Positions 1 through 9,260 of a stretch of DNA of 64,000 bases are shown in pieces. The position numbers were made by a program, and so were the translations under genes. Under the pieces are notes generated by a model, which did not search any database, had not been told where the DNA came from, and saw only the letters and a list, made by a program, of their open reading frames with translations. Position 1 is the stretch's first letter. Every line of letters starts with the position of its first letter. Source of the DNA: Chryseobacterium taichungense (lineage in GTDB: Bacteria; Bacteroidota; Bacteroidia; Flavobacteriales; Weeksellaceae); contig NZ_FOBV01000004.1 of assembly GCF_900109935.1 (NCBI RefSeq), forward strand, positions 62,001 to 126,000, in the 5' to 3' direction.

Positions 1-114
1 GTATTCTTTTTTGCGCTGTCTGTATTTCCGGATGTACACCATCACGGCGGCTACAAACAACACAAAAAACATGTTGAATAGTATAATTGTTATCAGGAGC
101 TCTGTTTTCCCCAT
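1..114 (-). CDS. Sensor histidine kinase, N-terminal fragment (runs off the window)
   Basis: Only the first 38 codons are present. They encode a short N-terminus (MGKTELL), one hydrophobic membrane helix of about 20 residues, and a basic YIRKYRQRKKEY stretch. In flavobacteria this layout is typical of small membrane histidine kinases with a single TM helix before the catalytic region; that identity rests on family resemblance because the kinase domain lies outside the window. The start codon overlaps the end of the upstream membrane-protein gene by 22 bp in another frame, which suggests translational coupling in an operon. Confidence 0.55.
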   Translation of the reverse strand, partial: MGKTELLITIILFNMFFVLFVAAVMVYIRKYRQRKKEY

Positions 115-740
115 ATGAATGAAATTGAAAATAATATATACATAATGATTCCTGTCATAAGGAAATAATTAAAATAAATATTCCATAGCTCCGGATATTT
201 GCTTAACAGGTTAAAAAATGTCCAGAATGGCAACGTTCCGATATAAAATAAAGTTACCCCCAGATTAATGTAAAACATTTTATTCTTATTAAAATGTAAA
301 ATTTCTGAAGAATTAATCTGTCTGTAATATTCCATTATTACAAGAATCATCAGAATAAGGCAGCCAAATGTATAATTGAACGAAAAAATTATTTTCCCTG
401 CCCCGAAGAAATATTCATTGGGAATAAAGGAAAGCAAATAAAGAAGTGATACAATATAAAATAATTTAGGCTTTTTAAATGTTTTTGAAGCATATAGCCA
501 ATAGAGAAATAAAAATTCAATAGGAATGACAAAATAATTAAAAAATATCGGTTTGCTATATTCTATAAGATTGCCACCCCATTTTCCAAACACTTCACTT
601 AAAAACATGACGATTAAGTAAATGGAAAAGTACTTCCAATAAGAATCCTTTGCATTTTTGTAAAATATGATAGAAATAATGGCAGCCAGCCCCTCAGTCC
701 AGATTAAAGATTCCTGTAGTACTCTTTGAAATTCACTCAT
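93..740 (-). CDS. Multi-pass membrane protein of unknown function
   Basis: 215 residues with about six or seven hydrophobic helices spread over the whole length and aromatic-rich loops. I recognise no catalytic motif. Its last 22 bp overlap the start of the histidine kinase gene at the window edge, and it begins 32 bp after the 180-residue gene upstream, so the three look like one transcription unit. A membrane sensor accessory to the kinase is a reasonable inference from position, but nothing in the sequence proves it. Function unknown. Confidence 0.7.
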   Translation of the reverse strand: MSEFQRVLQESLIWTEGLAAIISIIFYKNAKDSYWKYFSIYLIVMFLSEVFGKWGGNLIEYSKPIFFNYFVIPIEFLFLYWLYASKTFKKPKLFYIVSLLYLLSFIPNEYFFGAGKIIFSFNYTFGCLILMILVIMEYYRQINSSEILHFNKNKMFYINLGVTLFYIGTLPFWTFFNLLSKYPELWNIYFNYFLMTGIIMYILFSISFIWGKQSS

Positions 741-772
741 TGTGCCTGTTTGTATAAATATAAATTTTTATC

Positions 773-1315
773 CTAAAACAATTCTGTTATTTTTGTTGCA
801 GGAGGAGATAATGTACCATGATTCTGACAAATAAATTCAATAGCTGTATCGGAATCCTTTCCAGAAGTCCCCGCAATCGTTCCTTTTCTGCTCATAACTA
901 AAGGATTAAAATCGTAATCACCCATTTCTCCGTTATCATCTTTCCGTTTAATAGTAGGAACCATTACCAGCGTATGCCTTCCAGCGTATTCTTTTTGTAC
1001 AGGTGTATGAACCATGAGATCCCAGTTTTCTGCTTTAGGATAAGCGGCATAGTAGAATCTTATACCAAGATCTTCTGTATTTATATCAGGATTATTTGTG
1101 ATGGATAATGCTTCAATATCGGAAATAAATTTCTTCAGGGTCGTGAGATCAAAATGGATAGAATGAGCATCTTCGATTCCCAGTTTTTCTTTTACATACA
1201 TCAATTGATTACTCCTGTAATTATCTACCAGCGTACGGATAAGATCGTTGGTCATTGTGTTGGGTAGCAGCTTAAGGTCCGGAGTTTCAGCTCCCGGGTT
1301 AGATTTTGTTTTCAT
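773..1315 (-). CDS. Conserved hypothetical cytoplasmic protein
   Basis: 180 residues, hydrophilic, with no signal peptide or membrane helix. The C-terminal half contains a polar segment (PTIKRKDDNGEMGDYDFNP) and ends with TKITELF. I do not recognise the family. It is the first gene of a probable unit with the membrane protein and histidine kinase that follow on the same strand, 32 bp away. Its own upstream region (1316-1460) separates it from clpB. An in-frame ATG at 1315 gives the full length and no better start is visible. Confidence 0.65.
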   Translation of the reverse strand: MKTKSNPGAETPDLKLLPNTMTNDLIRTLVDNYRSNQLMYVKEKLGIEDAHSIHFDLTTLKKFISDIEALSITNNPDINTEDLGIRFYYAAYPKAENWDLMVHTPVQKEYAGRHTLVMVPTIKRKDDNGEMGDYDFNPLVMSRKGTIAGTSGKDSDTAIEFICQNHGTLSPPATKITELF

Positions 1316-1452
1316 AAGCTAGTTTTTTTTTAGAATGTTAGTTGATGCTGCAAATTTCGTAAAAAAACATATTGCAGTAATACGTTTTTTTCCTGTTTAT
1401 TTATGGGGTTTTTACGGATTGTATAATTTGAACAAAACCATTAGCATAAATC

Positions 1453-1487
1453 AAAAAAATAAGTGCTGCAGAAAACCTGCAGCACTT
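1453..1487 (-). terminator. Rho-independent terminator of clpB
   Basis: Perfect 11-bp stem (AAGTGCTGCAG / CTGCAGCACTT at 1461-1471 and 1477-1487) with a 5-nt loop. On the minus strand it is followed by a run of seven T. It lies 35 bp past the clpB stop codon. Confidence 0.85.
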
Positions 1488-1522
1488 ACTTACAAAAATA
1501 ATATATATATGAAAAAAACTAC

Positions 1523-4117
1523 TTATAGATCTGTCGGTCTGAACACCAAACCTGTTTCCTCGAAATAATCTAAAGTGATTCTGTCACCGTCATTCACTTT
1601 TCCTGCAAGAATCTCTCTGGATAGTCTGTTTAAAACTTCCTGTTGGATTACTCTTTTCAAAGGTCTGGCTCCGAAAGCCGGATCATATCCTTTATTCATC
1701 AGATAATCTACCGCATCCTGAGTAGCGGTCATAATGATATTTCTTTTTGCGAGCATATCATTAAATCCTCTCAGCTGATACTGAACGATTTTTCCGATTT
1801 CTTTTTTTCTTAAAGGCTGGAACAATACCACCTCATCAATTCTGTTTAAGAATTCCGGACGTAAAGTCTGCTTCAATAAATCAAAAACTTCATCTTTTGT
1901 TTTGTCAACAATTTCATCCTGATTTTCATCGGTAATATTTTCAAAATTCTCCTGAATTAAGTGCGAACCTAAATTCGAGGTCATAATGATGATCGAGTTT
2001 TTGAAATTCACAACACGGCCTTTATTATCCGTTAAACGTCCATCATCCAAAACCTGCAGCAACGTGTTGAACACATCCGGATGCGCTTTCTCAATTTCAT
2101 CTAAAAGCACTACAGAATAAGGTCTCCTTCTCACGGCTTCTGTCAGTTGTCCGCCTTCATCATACCCTACATATCCCGGAGGCGCACCCACCAATCTCGA
2201 AACGCTATGACGTTCCTGGTATTCACTCATATCAATTCTCGTCATATTGTTTTCATCATCGAATAAAAATTCAGCCAGGGCTTTTGCCAGCTCGGTTTTT
2301 CCGACACCGGTTGTTCCTAAAAATAAGAAAGAACCGATCGGCTTTTTATCATCGCTTAATCCCGCTCTGTTTCTTCTGATGGCATCGGCAACCGCTGTGA
2401 TGGCTTCGTCTTGCCCAACTACTCTGTGATGAAGTTCAGTTTCAAGATTTAATAACTTTTCTCTTTCAGACTGAAGCAGTTTCGTCACAGGAATTCCTGT
2501 CCATTTTGCAATGACTTCGGAGATATTTTCAGAAGTCACTTCCTCTTTAATCAATTCATTCTGATGATTTTGCATCTCGATTTCAAGCTTGGAAAGCTCT
2601 TCTTCTTTTTCACGAAGTTTTCCATACTGGATTTCCGCTACTTTTGCATAATCTCCGGCTCTTGAAGCTCTTTCAGCCTCTAATTTCAGAGATTCAATAT
2701 CTTTTTTAATCTGGGTTAAATCTTCAGATTTTTGTTTTTCTTTTAACCATTTTGCGTTGATTTCATTTCTCTGTTCAGAAATTTTGGCAATATCTTCTTT
2801 TAAATGGTCAATTTTCGTTTGGTTTCCTTCTCTTGAAATAGCTGCCAATTCGATCTCCAGCTGCATCAGTTTTCTGTCCAGGACATCCAGCTCTTCAGGT
2901 TTTGAATTGATTTCCATTCTCAGTTTCGCTGAAGCTTCATCAATCAAATCAATAGCTTTGTCCGGTAAAAATCGATCAGAGATGTATCTTTGAGACATTT
3001 CCACCGCCGCAATAATTGCTTCATCTTTGATTCTTACTTTGTGGTGCGCTTCATATTTATCTTTAATTCCTCGAAGGATGGAAATTGCGGATTCCGTATC
3101 AGGTTCTTCCACCATCACTTTCTGGAAACGTCTTTCCAACGCTTTATCTTTTTCAAAATATTTTTGATATTCATTTAAAGTCGTTGCACCGATTGCTCTT
3201 AATTCTCCTCTTGCCAAAGCAGGTTTCAGAATATTAGCAGCATCCATTGCACCTTCACCACCTCCAGCTCCCACTAATGTGTGAATCTCATCGATGAAAA
3301 GAATAATTTGCCCGTCTGATTTGATCACTTCATTTACAACGGATTTCAAACGTTCTTCAAACTCACCTTTGTATTTTGCACCGGCGATCAAAGCCCCCAT
3401 ATCCAATGAATATAAAGTTTTATCCATTAGGTTTTCAGGAACGTCACCACTGATAATTCTGTGGGCAATTCCTTCAGCGATGGCAGTTTTACCAACACCC
3501 GGTTCCCCGATCAGAATCGGATTGTTTTTCGTCCTTCTCGAAAGAATCTGCAAGACCCTTCTGATTTCTTCATCACGGCCGATTACGGGATCCAATTTCC
3601 CTTCTGCGGCTAATTCGTTGAAGTTTTTTGCATATTTATTTAAGGACTGATAGGTTTCCTCTGAGCTTGCAGAAGTGGCCTTGCTTCCTTTTCTTAATTC
3701 TTTAATTCCACCCTCCAGAAGATTTTTCGTAACGCCCATATCTTTCAGCATTTTCGAAACTTCTGAATTTGTTTCCAGTAACGAAAGCCATAAATGCTCG
3801 ATCGTCACATATTCATCACCCATTTTCTTAGCGATGTTGGGTGCATCAAGCAAAACTTTATTCGCCGATTGTGAAAGATAAATATTTCCTCCCTGCACTT
3901 TTGGGAGCTTTTCTAAATTTTCACGGTTTCGCTCTCTTACCAAAGCAGCGTCTGCTTCAGATTTTTTTAATAAGAATGGCGAAATATTTTCATCCACCTG
4001 AAAAATACCTTCAAGAAGATGTTGAGGCTCAATACTCTGGTTACCAAACTCCATGGCTACCTGTTGAGCGGCCTGGATGGCTTCCTGCGATTTTACAGTA
4101 TATTGGTTTAAGTTCAT
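1523..4117 (-). CDS. clpB: ATP-dependent disaggregase ClpB
   Basis: Hsp100 chaperone that, with DnaK, pulls polypeptides out of aggregates through a hexameric pore. At 864 residues it has normal ClpB length. Order seen: N-terminal Clp repeat domain (about 1-145), first AAA+ module with Walker A GEPGVGKT (204-211) and Walker B FIDEIHTL, a long coiled-coil middle domain (about 400-530) that separates ClpB from ClpA/C, then a second AAA+ module with GTTGVGKT (near 604) and the pore loop GYVGYDEGG. No ClpP-docking tripeptide loop is apparent, as expected for a disaggregase. It is a single gene with its own terminator. I found no convincing promoter in the 555 bp upstream, which hold repeats, so heat-shock control cannot be judged. 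Confidence 0.97.
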   Translation of the reverse strand: MNLNQYTVKSQEAIQAAQQVAMEFGNQSIEPQHLLEGIFQVDENISPFLLKKSEADAALVRERNRENLEKLPKVQGGNIYLSQSANKVLLDAPNIAKKMGDEYVTIEHLWLSLLETNSEVSKMLKDMGVTKNLLEGGIKELRKGSKATSASSEETYQSLNKYAKNFNELAAEGKLDPVIGRDEEIRRVLQILSRRTKNNPILIGEPGVGKTAIAEGIAHRIISGDVPENLMDKTLYSLDMGALIAGAKYKGEFEERLKSVVNEVIKSDGQIILFIDEIHTLVGAGGGEGAMDAANILKPALARGELRAIGATTLNEYQKYFEKDKALERRFQKVMVEEPDTESAISILRGIKDKYEAHHKVRIKDEAIIAAVEMSQRYISDRFLPDKAIDLIDEASAKLRMEINSKPEELDVLDRKLMQLEIELAAISREGNQTKIDHLKEDIAKISEQRNEINAKWLKEKQKSEDLTQIKKDIESLKLEAERASRAGDYAKVAEIQYGKLREKEEELSKLEIEMQNHQNELIKEEVTSENISEVIAKWTGIPVTKLLQSEREKLLNLETELHHRVVGQDEAITAVADAIRRNRAGLSDDKKPIGSFLFLGTTGVGKTELAKALAEFLFDDENNMTRIDMSEYQERHSVSRLVGAPPGYVGYDEGGQLTEAVRRRPYSVVLLDEIEKAHPDVFNTLLQVLDDGRLTDNKGRVVNFKNSIIIMTSNLGSHLIQENFENITDENQDEIVDKTKDEVFDLLKQTLRPEFLNRIDEVVLFQPLRKKEIGKIVQYQLRGFNDMLAKRNIIMTATQDAVDYLMNKGYDPAFGARPLKRVIQQEVLNRLSREILAGKVNDGDRITLDYFEETGLVFRPTDL

Positions 4118-4520
4118 ATTCTATATATTTTTGATGTAATTTAAAGTTCCCGATTATTGATTTCAGACATCAGATTTCAGATCATAAAGATGTAATAAAT
4201 GTTAATTTTTATATCTGATTTTCTAATTTCTGATGCCCTCCATCTTTATTTAATCATTTAATTCGAAAACTATATCGCAAAAAGTATTCAATTATTGAAT
4301 TTTCAAAAAATACAGACAAAATTTCCGAAATATATAGCGATAAGAGATATTATAAAGACAACTTTTCCGATTCTTATTAAATTTAATGAAAATTATCGGA
4401 AGAATAGTCATAGTTGGTAAATTTAAATAAAAGGCATGTGTTTTAAACCATTAAGACTTTAATTAAGAAGTAAAGTGGGTTTAAGATGGCTTCACTTATT
4501 CATATATAAAAAAATATCTC

Positions 4521-4600
4521 TTTCATTCTGAATGGAACAAAGTGAAATGAAGAATCACTTATTATTAATGTTATAGATTCTTCCTTCGTCAGTATGACAA
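4521..4600. repeat. Palindromic intergenic repeat, GTCATTCTGA family, copy 1
   Basis: The left half reads TTCATTCTGAATGG...GAAGAATCAC and the right half AGATTCTTCCTTCGTCAGTATGACA. The halves are inverted copies of each other around an AT-rich centre. Related copies are at 15491-15529, 16895-16997, 49775-49851 and 63171-63198. Confidence 0.75.
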
Positions 4601-4653
4601 TTGTCGGATCAAAAATCATAATCCGAAAATCAGAATATTAAAATCAAAATAAT

Positions 4654-4661
4654 TACTTTTG
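4654..4661 (+). promoter_or_regulatory. Probable -7 box of the TetR-family gene
   Basis: TACTTTTG matches the Bacteroidetes -7 consensus TAnnTTTG and lies 11 bp before the ATG at 4673, implying a very short or absent leader. No good -33 TTTG is seen at the usual distance. Confidence 0.45.
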
Positions 4662-4672
4662 CCTTTTACCAG

Positions 4673-5251
4673 ATGGAGCTTAAAGAAAAACAAAAGAAAA
4701 TATTAGATGTAGCCGTAGAACTCTTCAAGGAAAAGGGCTATATGGGCAGTTCTGTACGGGATTTAGCCACGAAACTTAATATCAAAGCCGCTTCTTTGTA
4801 TGCGCACATCCGCTCCAAAGAAGAAATTTTAGAATGGATTTGTTTTGGGATTGCCCAAGAGTTTTTTGATGAACTGCAGGAGGTGAAAAATACGGATATT
4901 CCGCCGAAGGAAAAATTAAACCTTTTTCTGGATAAACATTTATCGGTTGTCCTTAAAAACCGCGACGTTACCCATATCTACTCAAACGAATGGAAGCACC
5001 TGGAAGAACGTCTTCCCGAGTTTATTGCTTTACGAAAAAGCTATCAGCAGGAAGTGGAAGAGCTGATCTCCCAAATTCATCAGGCCGAAAACTGGGAACT
5101 GAAATCGCCGGCTTTTACCACTAGATTCATTCTACATACATTGAATAATTCTTATTTCTGGTTTAAAAGAAATACAGAATCTACATCAGAGATCACCGAT
5201 GAGATCAGAGATAAGATTCTGTACGGTCTTTTGGGAAATAATAAACAGTGA
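4673..5251 (+). CDS. TetR/AcrR-family transcriptional regulator
   Basis: 192 residues, the usual TetR size. The N-terminal helix-turn-helix (about residues 8-54) is clear: a KILDVAVELFKEKGY helix, then SSVRDLATKLNIKAASLYAHIRSKEEIL. The C-terminal ligand-binding half is all-helical and not diagnostic, so inducer and targets are unknown. It stands alone: clpB diverges upstream and the EEP-family gene converges downstream, so no target gene can be read from context. The first ATG is taken because a probable -7 box lies just upstream. Autoregulation is common in the family but no operator was identified. Confidence 0.9.
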   Translation: MELKEKQKKILDVAVELFKEKGYMGSSVRDLATKLNIKAASLYAHIRSKEEILEWICFGIAQEFFDELQEVKNTDIPPKEKLNLFLDKHLSVVLKNRDVTHIYSNEWKHLEERLPEFIALRKSYQQEVEELISQIHQAENWELKSPAFTTRFILHTLNNSYFWFKRNTESTSEITDEIRDKILYGLLGNNKQ

Positions 5252-5281
5252 TAAGCTCACTGATTTCTCTCCAATGATATT

Positions 5282-6115
5282 TTAAAACTGCAGATCGGTA
5301 AGCACCGGAAAATGATCCGACGGATACAGCAGGTTTTCGCGTCTGTCGTTGATATGTCTGTGAGATTTAATTTTAAATCCTTTTACAAAAATATAGTCGA
5401 TTCTGTCTTTTGGAATTTCGTTGACATTAAAACCCGTGAAAGTTCCTTTCGGTCCGTAATGTTTTGTTTCGGAATGATAGAAGCTGTCCTGCACATTCTG
5501 CGACATAATCTTAATGGGTTCCGAATTTTCCGTTAAATTAAAATCCCCGCTAACGGTTACCGGTAAATTTCTAGTATTAAGCTCTTTAATTTTCTTTAAG
5601 ATCAGCTCAGAAGATTTTACCCTTGCCACGTTTCCGATATGATCGAAATGAAGATTCAGGGCCATGAATTCTTTTTTTGATTCTTTATCTTTGAAAAGCG
5701 CGTAGGTACAAATTCTGTTCAACGCTGCATCCCAGCCTTTAGAAGGCTTTTCAGGAGTTTCGGAAAGCCAGAAGGTACCCGATTTTATAACCTGAAGTCT
5801 GTTGGTATCATAAAATAGGGCAGAAAATTCACCTTTCTCCTTGCCGTCGTCTCTGCCCACCCCTACATAATCGTAATTTTTCAATCTGCTTTTAATATCC
5901 TTCATCTGCTCTGGCAGGGCTTCCTGAACGCCGAAATAATCCGGGTGATAATACGTCAGCAGATCTGCTACATCCTGTTTTCTCTTTGTCCACGAGTTTT
6001 CTTTATCAGAATCTACATTCAGACGGATGTTGAAGCTCATCACTTTAAGATCCTGCGAAAAACCTAATGCAAACATCATAAGACCTACGATTGAAAATCT
6101 GAAATTCATAATCAT
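5282..6115 (-). CDS. Secreted endonuclease/exonuclease/phosphatase (EEP) family protein
   Basis: 277 residues with an N-terminal signal peptide (hydrophobic to about residue 20, ending GFSQ) followed by a complete EEP fold. Active-site signatures: MSFNIRLN at the start of the mature protein, the metal-binding Glu in GVQEALPEQ, SGDFNLTE, DYIFVKG, and the terminal SDHFPVLTDL. These hydrolyse phosphodiester or phosphomonoester bonds of nucleic acids, inositol phosphates or sphingomyelin; the substrate cannot be chosen from sequence. Export suggests extracellular or periplasmic phosphate scavenging. A second in-frame ATG at 6109 is an equally possible start. The gene is convergent with the TetR gene, and a promoter-like element lies 20-30 bp upstream. 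Confidence 0.88.
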   Translation of the reverse strand: MIMNFRFSIVGLMMFALGFSQDLKVMSFNIRLNVDSDKENSWTKRKQDVADLLTYYHPDYFGVQEALPEQMKDIKSRLKNYDYVGVGRDDGKEKGEFSALFYDTNRLQVIKSGTFWLSETPEKPSKGWDAALNRICTYALFKDKESKKEFMALNLHFDHIGNVARVKSSELILKKIKELNTRNLPVTVSGDFNLTENSEPIKIMSQNVQDSFYHSETKHYGPKGTFTGFNVNEIPKDRIDYIFVKGFKIKSHRHINDRRENLLYPSDHFPVLTDLQF

Positions 6116-6135
6116 ATATTTTTAATTAGCTCAGA

Positions 6136-6143
6136 CAAAAGTA
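6136..6143 (-). promoter_or_regulatory. Probable -7 box of the EEP-family gene
   Basis: On the minus strand this reads TACTTTTG, a full match to TAnnTTTG, about 20 bp before the start codon. A TTG lies roughly 16 bp further upstream. Confidence 0.5.
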
Positions 6144-6184
6144 AGGCTTATCATGAAGACAACACTCAGTTTGAACTTAATTTA

Positions 6185-6213
6185 AAATAAAAAACTCCGG
6201 ATTTCCGGAGTTT
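6185..6213 (-). terminator. Rho-independent terminator of the M1 peptidase gene
   Basis: Perfect 9-bp stem AAACTCCGG / CCGGAGTTT (6192-6200 and 6205-6213) with a 4-nt loop. It is followed on the minus strand by TTTATTTTA and lies about 45 bp past the peptidase stop codon. Confidence 0.8.
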
Positions 6214-6258
6214 GCAGCATATTATGGTCCAGGACATTTAATTCCTGCTTTAATTTCC

Positions 6259-8205
6259 TTATGGTTTTGCATCTGCTGAAGTCCACATGTTGTTTGTCAT
6301 GTTAACATCCGGGATCTGTGATTTAGGGTCAAGCTTTACCTCAATAATTTCTTTTGCTGAATCTAACCGGAATGTCCACTCGGCATTTCTTTTCCATACC
6401 TCAATCGGAATATTTGCCGTCTGCTCCGTACCATCCTTGAATTTCACCTGAACAGTCGTTGGCATAGGCAGCTGGCCGATATTCTCAACAGTGATGAGTG
6501 CTCCGTTTTTAAAGTCATCGTTCACATACTTTACACTTTTTACAGCTTGGTCAATTTTCCATTTATTGATAAACCATCCTCTCCAGAACCAGTTCAGCTC
6601 TTCTCCCGAAACGTTTTCCATAGTATGAAAAAAGTCCCAGGGCGTAGGATGTTTAAAAGCCCAGCGCTGAATATAGGTTCTGAAAGCCTTATCAAACTTT
6701 TCAGGTCCCAGAATTGACTCTCTCAGGACACCTAACCCTACCCCAGGTTTAAAGTAAGCCAGAATACCAATACTGCTTTCCTTCATATTATCCGCTCCTG
6801 TCATCATCGTCTCAAAACGGTCGTTCATCAGGAAAGATCCCATTTGCGCAACATTTTTCTTCTGATAATATTCGCCTTTATTAAAAGCTTCCGTAGAAAG
6901 TTCGTTAATAAAAGTATTAAATCCTTCATCCATCCATGCAAACAGTCTTTCATTAGAGCCTACGATCATCGGGAACCAGTTGTGTCCGAATTCATGATCA
7001 GTAACACCCCAAAGCCCTGCACCTTTAGAAGTCATATGACAGAATACAATTCCCGGATATTCCATCCCGCCTTCATTTCCGGCAACATTGGTGGCCGCAG
7101 GGTAAGTATATTCGTACCATTTTGCAGAATAATGCTCAATAGCCGCCTTGGTATATTCCGTCGATCTTCCCCATGCTTTTTCGCCCCCACTCTCCGCAGG
7201 ATAAGCAGAAATAGCCAATGATTTCTTACCGCTCGGAAGGTTGATCCTGGCAGCATCTAGTACAAAGGCGGCTGACGATGCCCAGGCAAAATCCCTCGCC
7301 TGTTTTATTTTAAATTTCCAGGTTTTTGTTCCGGCCTGTTTATCCTTTCCGATCTCTGATTCAGGGCGGATCATAACGGTTTTATCGCTGTTCCTTGCCT
7401 GCTCCCATCGGCTGTTTTCTTCTTTGGTGTAGACTTCTTTAGCATTCAGAAGCTCTCCGGATGCCACGACGTAATGACTGGCCGGTACTGTAATATTAGC
7501 TGTAATATCTCCATATTCAAGATAAAATTCGGAGGCTCCCAGATAGGGCATGGTATTCCATCCCATGACGTCGTCATAGACACACATTCTCGGATACCAC
7601 TGGGCCATGGTAAAGATCTTCCCGTTTTTGCTATCCTGTATTCCCATCCGATCGGATCCATATTGCGGGGAGATGAAAGAATATTCAATTGTAATCTTAG
7701 CAACACCGCCGCGGGCTTTTAGTTCAGATGGAAGATCGATCTGCATTCTTGTATCGGTGATGGTATAGTGTACCTCCTTACCCTCAAGTTTTACCGATTT
7801 TATCTTATAGCCACCTTGAAATTCTTCACCATGCGCACCGTTTCGACTTCCTGACATAGGCACCACCGCATTTCCGCGTGAATCTTTTTCAAATAAATTC
7901 TGATCAAGCTGAAGCCACAGAAAACCAAGTTTATCAGGGCTGTTGTTGGTATATTTTATTTCGGCTGTTCCGGTAATTTCATTATTCACTTCATTGAGGC
8001 TTACGTTGAGGTGATAATCCGCTGCATTCTGCCAGTAGGCATATCCTGGCTGCCCGCTTGCAGATCTTGTTGAGGTACCGGTCTGTGTATAGAAAAAAGG
8101 CTTGAAAGCTTCCACATAATCATACTTTGGTGATTCCTGCGCATAAGACTGCGAAAAAGCGACAACAGCTAATGCAGAAACAAGATTTCGAAATGTCATT
8201 TTCAT
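6259..8205 (-). CDS. Secreted M1-family zinc metallopeptidase (aminopeptidase N-like)
   Basis: The M1 signature is intact: HEFGHNW plus the downstream glutamate in WMDEGFNTF supplies the HExxH-x18-E zinc site, and GGMEYPG is the GxMEN-type exopeptidase motif. The N-terminal part is a beta-rich saddle domain and the remainder is helical. I start the gene at the ATG at 8205 ([17 protein letters not shown], a good signal peptide ending SYAQ). A longer frame reaches 8247, but its extra 14 codons contain a promoter. From 8205 the protein is 648 residues. It probably trims peptides in the periplasm or outside the cell. A strong terminator follows. Confidence 0.92.
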   Translation of the reverse strand: MKMTFRNLVSALAVVAFSQSYAQESPKYDYVEAFKPFFYTQTGTSTRSASGQPGYAYWQNAADYHLNVSLNEVNNEITGTAEIKYTNNSPDKLGFLWLQLDQNLFEKDSRGNAVVPMSGSRNGAHGEEFQGGYKIKSVKLEGKEVHYTITDTRMQIDLPSELKARGGVAKITIEYSFISPQYGSDRMGIQDSKNGKIFTMAQWYPRMCVYDDVMGWNTMPYLGASEFYLEYGDITANITVPASHYVVASGELLNAKEVYTKEENSRWEQARNSDKTVMIRPESEIGKDKQAGTKTWKFKIKQARDFAWASSAAFVLDAARINLPSGKKSLAISAYPAESGGEKAWGRSTEYTKAAIEHYSAKWYEYTYPAATNVAGNEGGMEYPGIVFCHMTSKGAGLWGVTDHEFGHNWFPMIVGSNERLFAWMDEGFNTFINELSTEAFNKGEYYQKKNVAQMGSFLMNDRFETMMTGADNMKESSIGILAYFKPGVGLGVLRESILGPEKFDKAFRTYIQRWAFKHPTPWDFFHTMENVSGEELNWFWRGWFINKWKIDQAVKSVKYVNDDFKNGALITVENIGQLPMPTTVQVKFKDGTEQTANIPIEVWKRNAEWTFRLDSAKEIIEVKLDPKSQIPDVNMTNNMWTSADAKP

Positions 8206-8220
8206 AATTCTTTTTTGACG

Positions 8221-8250
8221 ACAAGATAGTAAAAATAAACATCCCACAAA
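8221..8250 (-). promoter_or_regulatory. Promoter of the M1 peptidase gene
   Basis: On the minus strand a TTTG (-33; 8250-8247) is followed after 18 bp by TATCTTGT (-7; 8228-8221), close to the Bacteroidetes consensus. It sits inside the longest open frame and supports the start at 8205. Confidence 0.55.
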
Positions 8251-8900
8251 GAGGAAAAGGCATGATAATATTCCCGGTTTGGGATCGCTGTGCGAAAGGT
8301 TTTACCCTTCCTGGCCAAAGTAAATAACCAGTAAAGCTTATCGTTTAAAAGTCTGAATTCAATTTAAATCGGATGCTTTAGAAGAGTTCTAGCGAGATTT
8401 GCGATTTAACATATTAAAAAAACAAGATAATATTGTTTTATATAATCATAAAATATTTACATTTGCTGCCTAAATATAGTCTGGGAAAGACTACTTTATT
8501 GCACACTTGATAAAAAAAACAAATTGATGAACCATCTCCATCTACCTCTGTTCCTGCATTTCTGCTTAAGGATACTGTACTTAGTCCTATTCAGTAATAT
8601 ACCTTTTACTTTAAAAATTACCACAAGCTACTTCAGCCGTCCTCCACCAGCTTAATCATAACACAGTTTTTTACCACATAAGTCACATAAGAGGCAAGAT
8701 TAAAAACTGTGAAACAAAAGAGCACATAAGTTTTGAAAATCGTTGATTTTCATTCGCAGCAAGCAACCATATACTATCCATTCGGTTTGTCATTGACTCC
8801 GTCGAATCTTCGATTTCCGTAGGGATCTCAGCAAAGAATACCACGTAACATTAGTTGAGTTCGTAGTAAACCATTAATGTCCTTCGTGTTTAATCTCTGC

Positions 8901-8975
8901 GAGCTCTTATAAGCGAAGCGCCTTTGTGAAACTTAAAGCATTATACATTAAAAAAACTTTGCGCACTCGTGTTCT
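8901..8975 (+). repeat. Direct repeat, copy A
   Basis: Begins GAGCTCTTATAAGCGAAGCG and ends ACTTTGCGCACTCGTGTTC. About 88 percent identical by eye to 9140-9215, with small indels. Confidence 0.8.
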
Positions 8976-9028
8976 ATAGAAATAATGCATATGGGCTGAG
9001 TCATAAAATTAAATTATGGATGACTAGA

Positions 9029-9089
9029 CACAACCACCCCGTCAAAAATTCATTGAATTTTCGCCACCCCCTCCGGAGGATGGGAATTT
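9029..9089 (+). repeat. CCACCCC-family palindromic repeat, copy 1
   Basis: CCACCCCGTCAAAAATTC then TTGAATTTTCGCCACCCCC followed by TCCGGAGGATGGGAATTT. The core AAAATTCATTGAATTTT is nearly self-complementary. Other copies are at 11578-11638, 11782-11836 (inverted) and 11949-12008. Confidence 0.75.
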
Positions 9090-9139
9090 CCGGAGTTCGA
9101 TACAATGAGTGGTCGTCCATCTTCAATAGTTTACTCCGT

Positions 9140-9215
9140 GAGCTCTTATAAGCGAAGCGGCTTTGTGAAATTTAAAAGCATTAGGCATTAAAAAACTTTG
9201 TGCACTTCGTGTTCA
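9140..9215 (+). repeat. Direct repeat, copy B
   Basis: Second copy of the 76-bp unit at 8901-8975. It ends ACTTTGTGCACTTCGTGTTC about 45 bp before the start codon of the surface-protein gene, so it forms part of that gene's upstream region. Confidence 0.8.
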
Positions 9216-9260
9216 ATAAATAAAGTCATCAAAACATTAACAACTTACAATACATAAACA

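Larger units (their letters stand above)
4118..4672. other. Intergenic region between clpB and the TetR gene, with repeats
   Basis: No gene is visible in these 555 bp. Around 4160-4235 there are related segments (CAGACATCAGATTTCAGAT and ATCTGATTTTCTAATTTCTG) that could pair. Near 4445-4490 an AT-rich stretch reads ACCATTAAGACTTTAATTAAG followed by GGTTTAAGATGG. A complete GTCATTCTGA-type palindromic repeat occupies about 4521-4600 (listed separately). A probable promoter for the TetR gene sits at the end. Confidence 0.6.
8248..9260. other. 1-kb gene-poor region full of degenerate repeats
   Basis: No convincing gene here; the 60-codon frame at 8969-9151 is made of repeat sequence. Contents in order: a weak inverted repeat ACAGTTTTT...AAAAACTGT around 8660-8712 enclosing CCACATAAGTCACATAAG; a decayed GTCATT...CCGTAGGGATCTC segment near 8790-8835; two copies of a 76-bp direct repeat (8901-8975 and 9140-9215); and one CCACCCC-family palindrome (about 9029-9089) between them. 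The region looks like a graveyard of small mobile repeats upstream of a surface-protein gene. Confidence 0.6.

Noticed and set aside
1335..1568. Plus-strand 77-codon frame
   Set aside because: It spans the clpB terminator and the end of clpB on the other strand.
8969..9151. Plus-strand 60-codon frame
   Set aside because: It is a translation of interspersed repeat sequence and has no start context.
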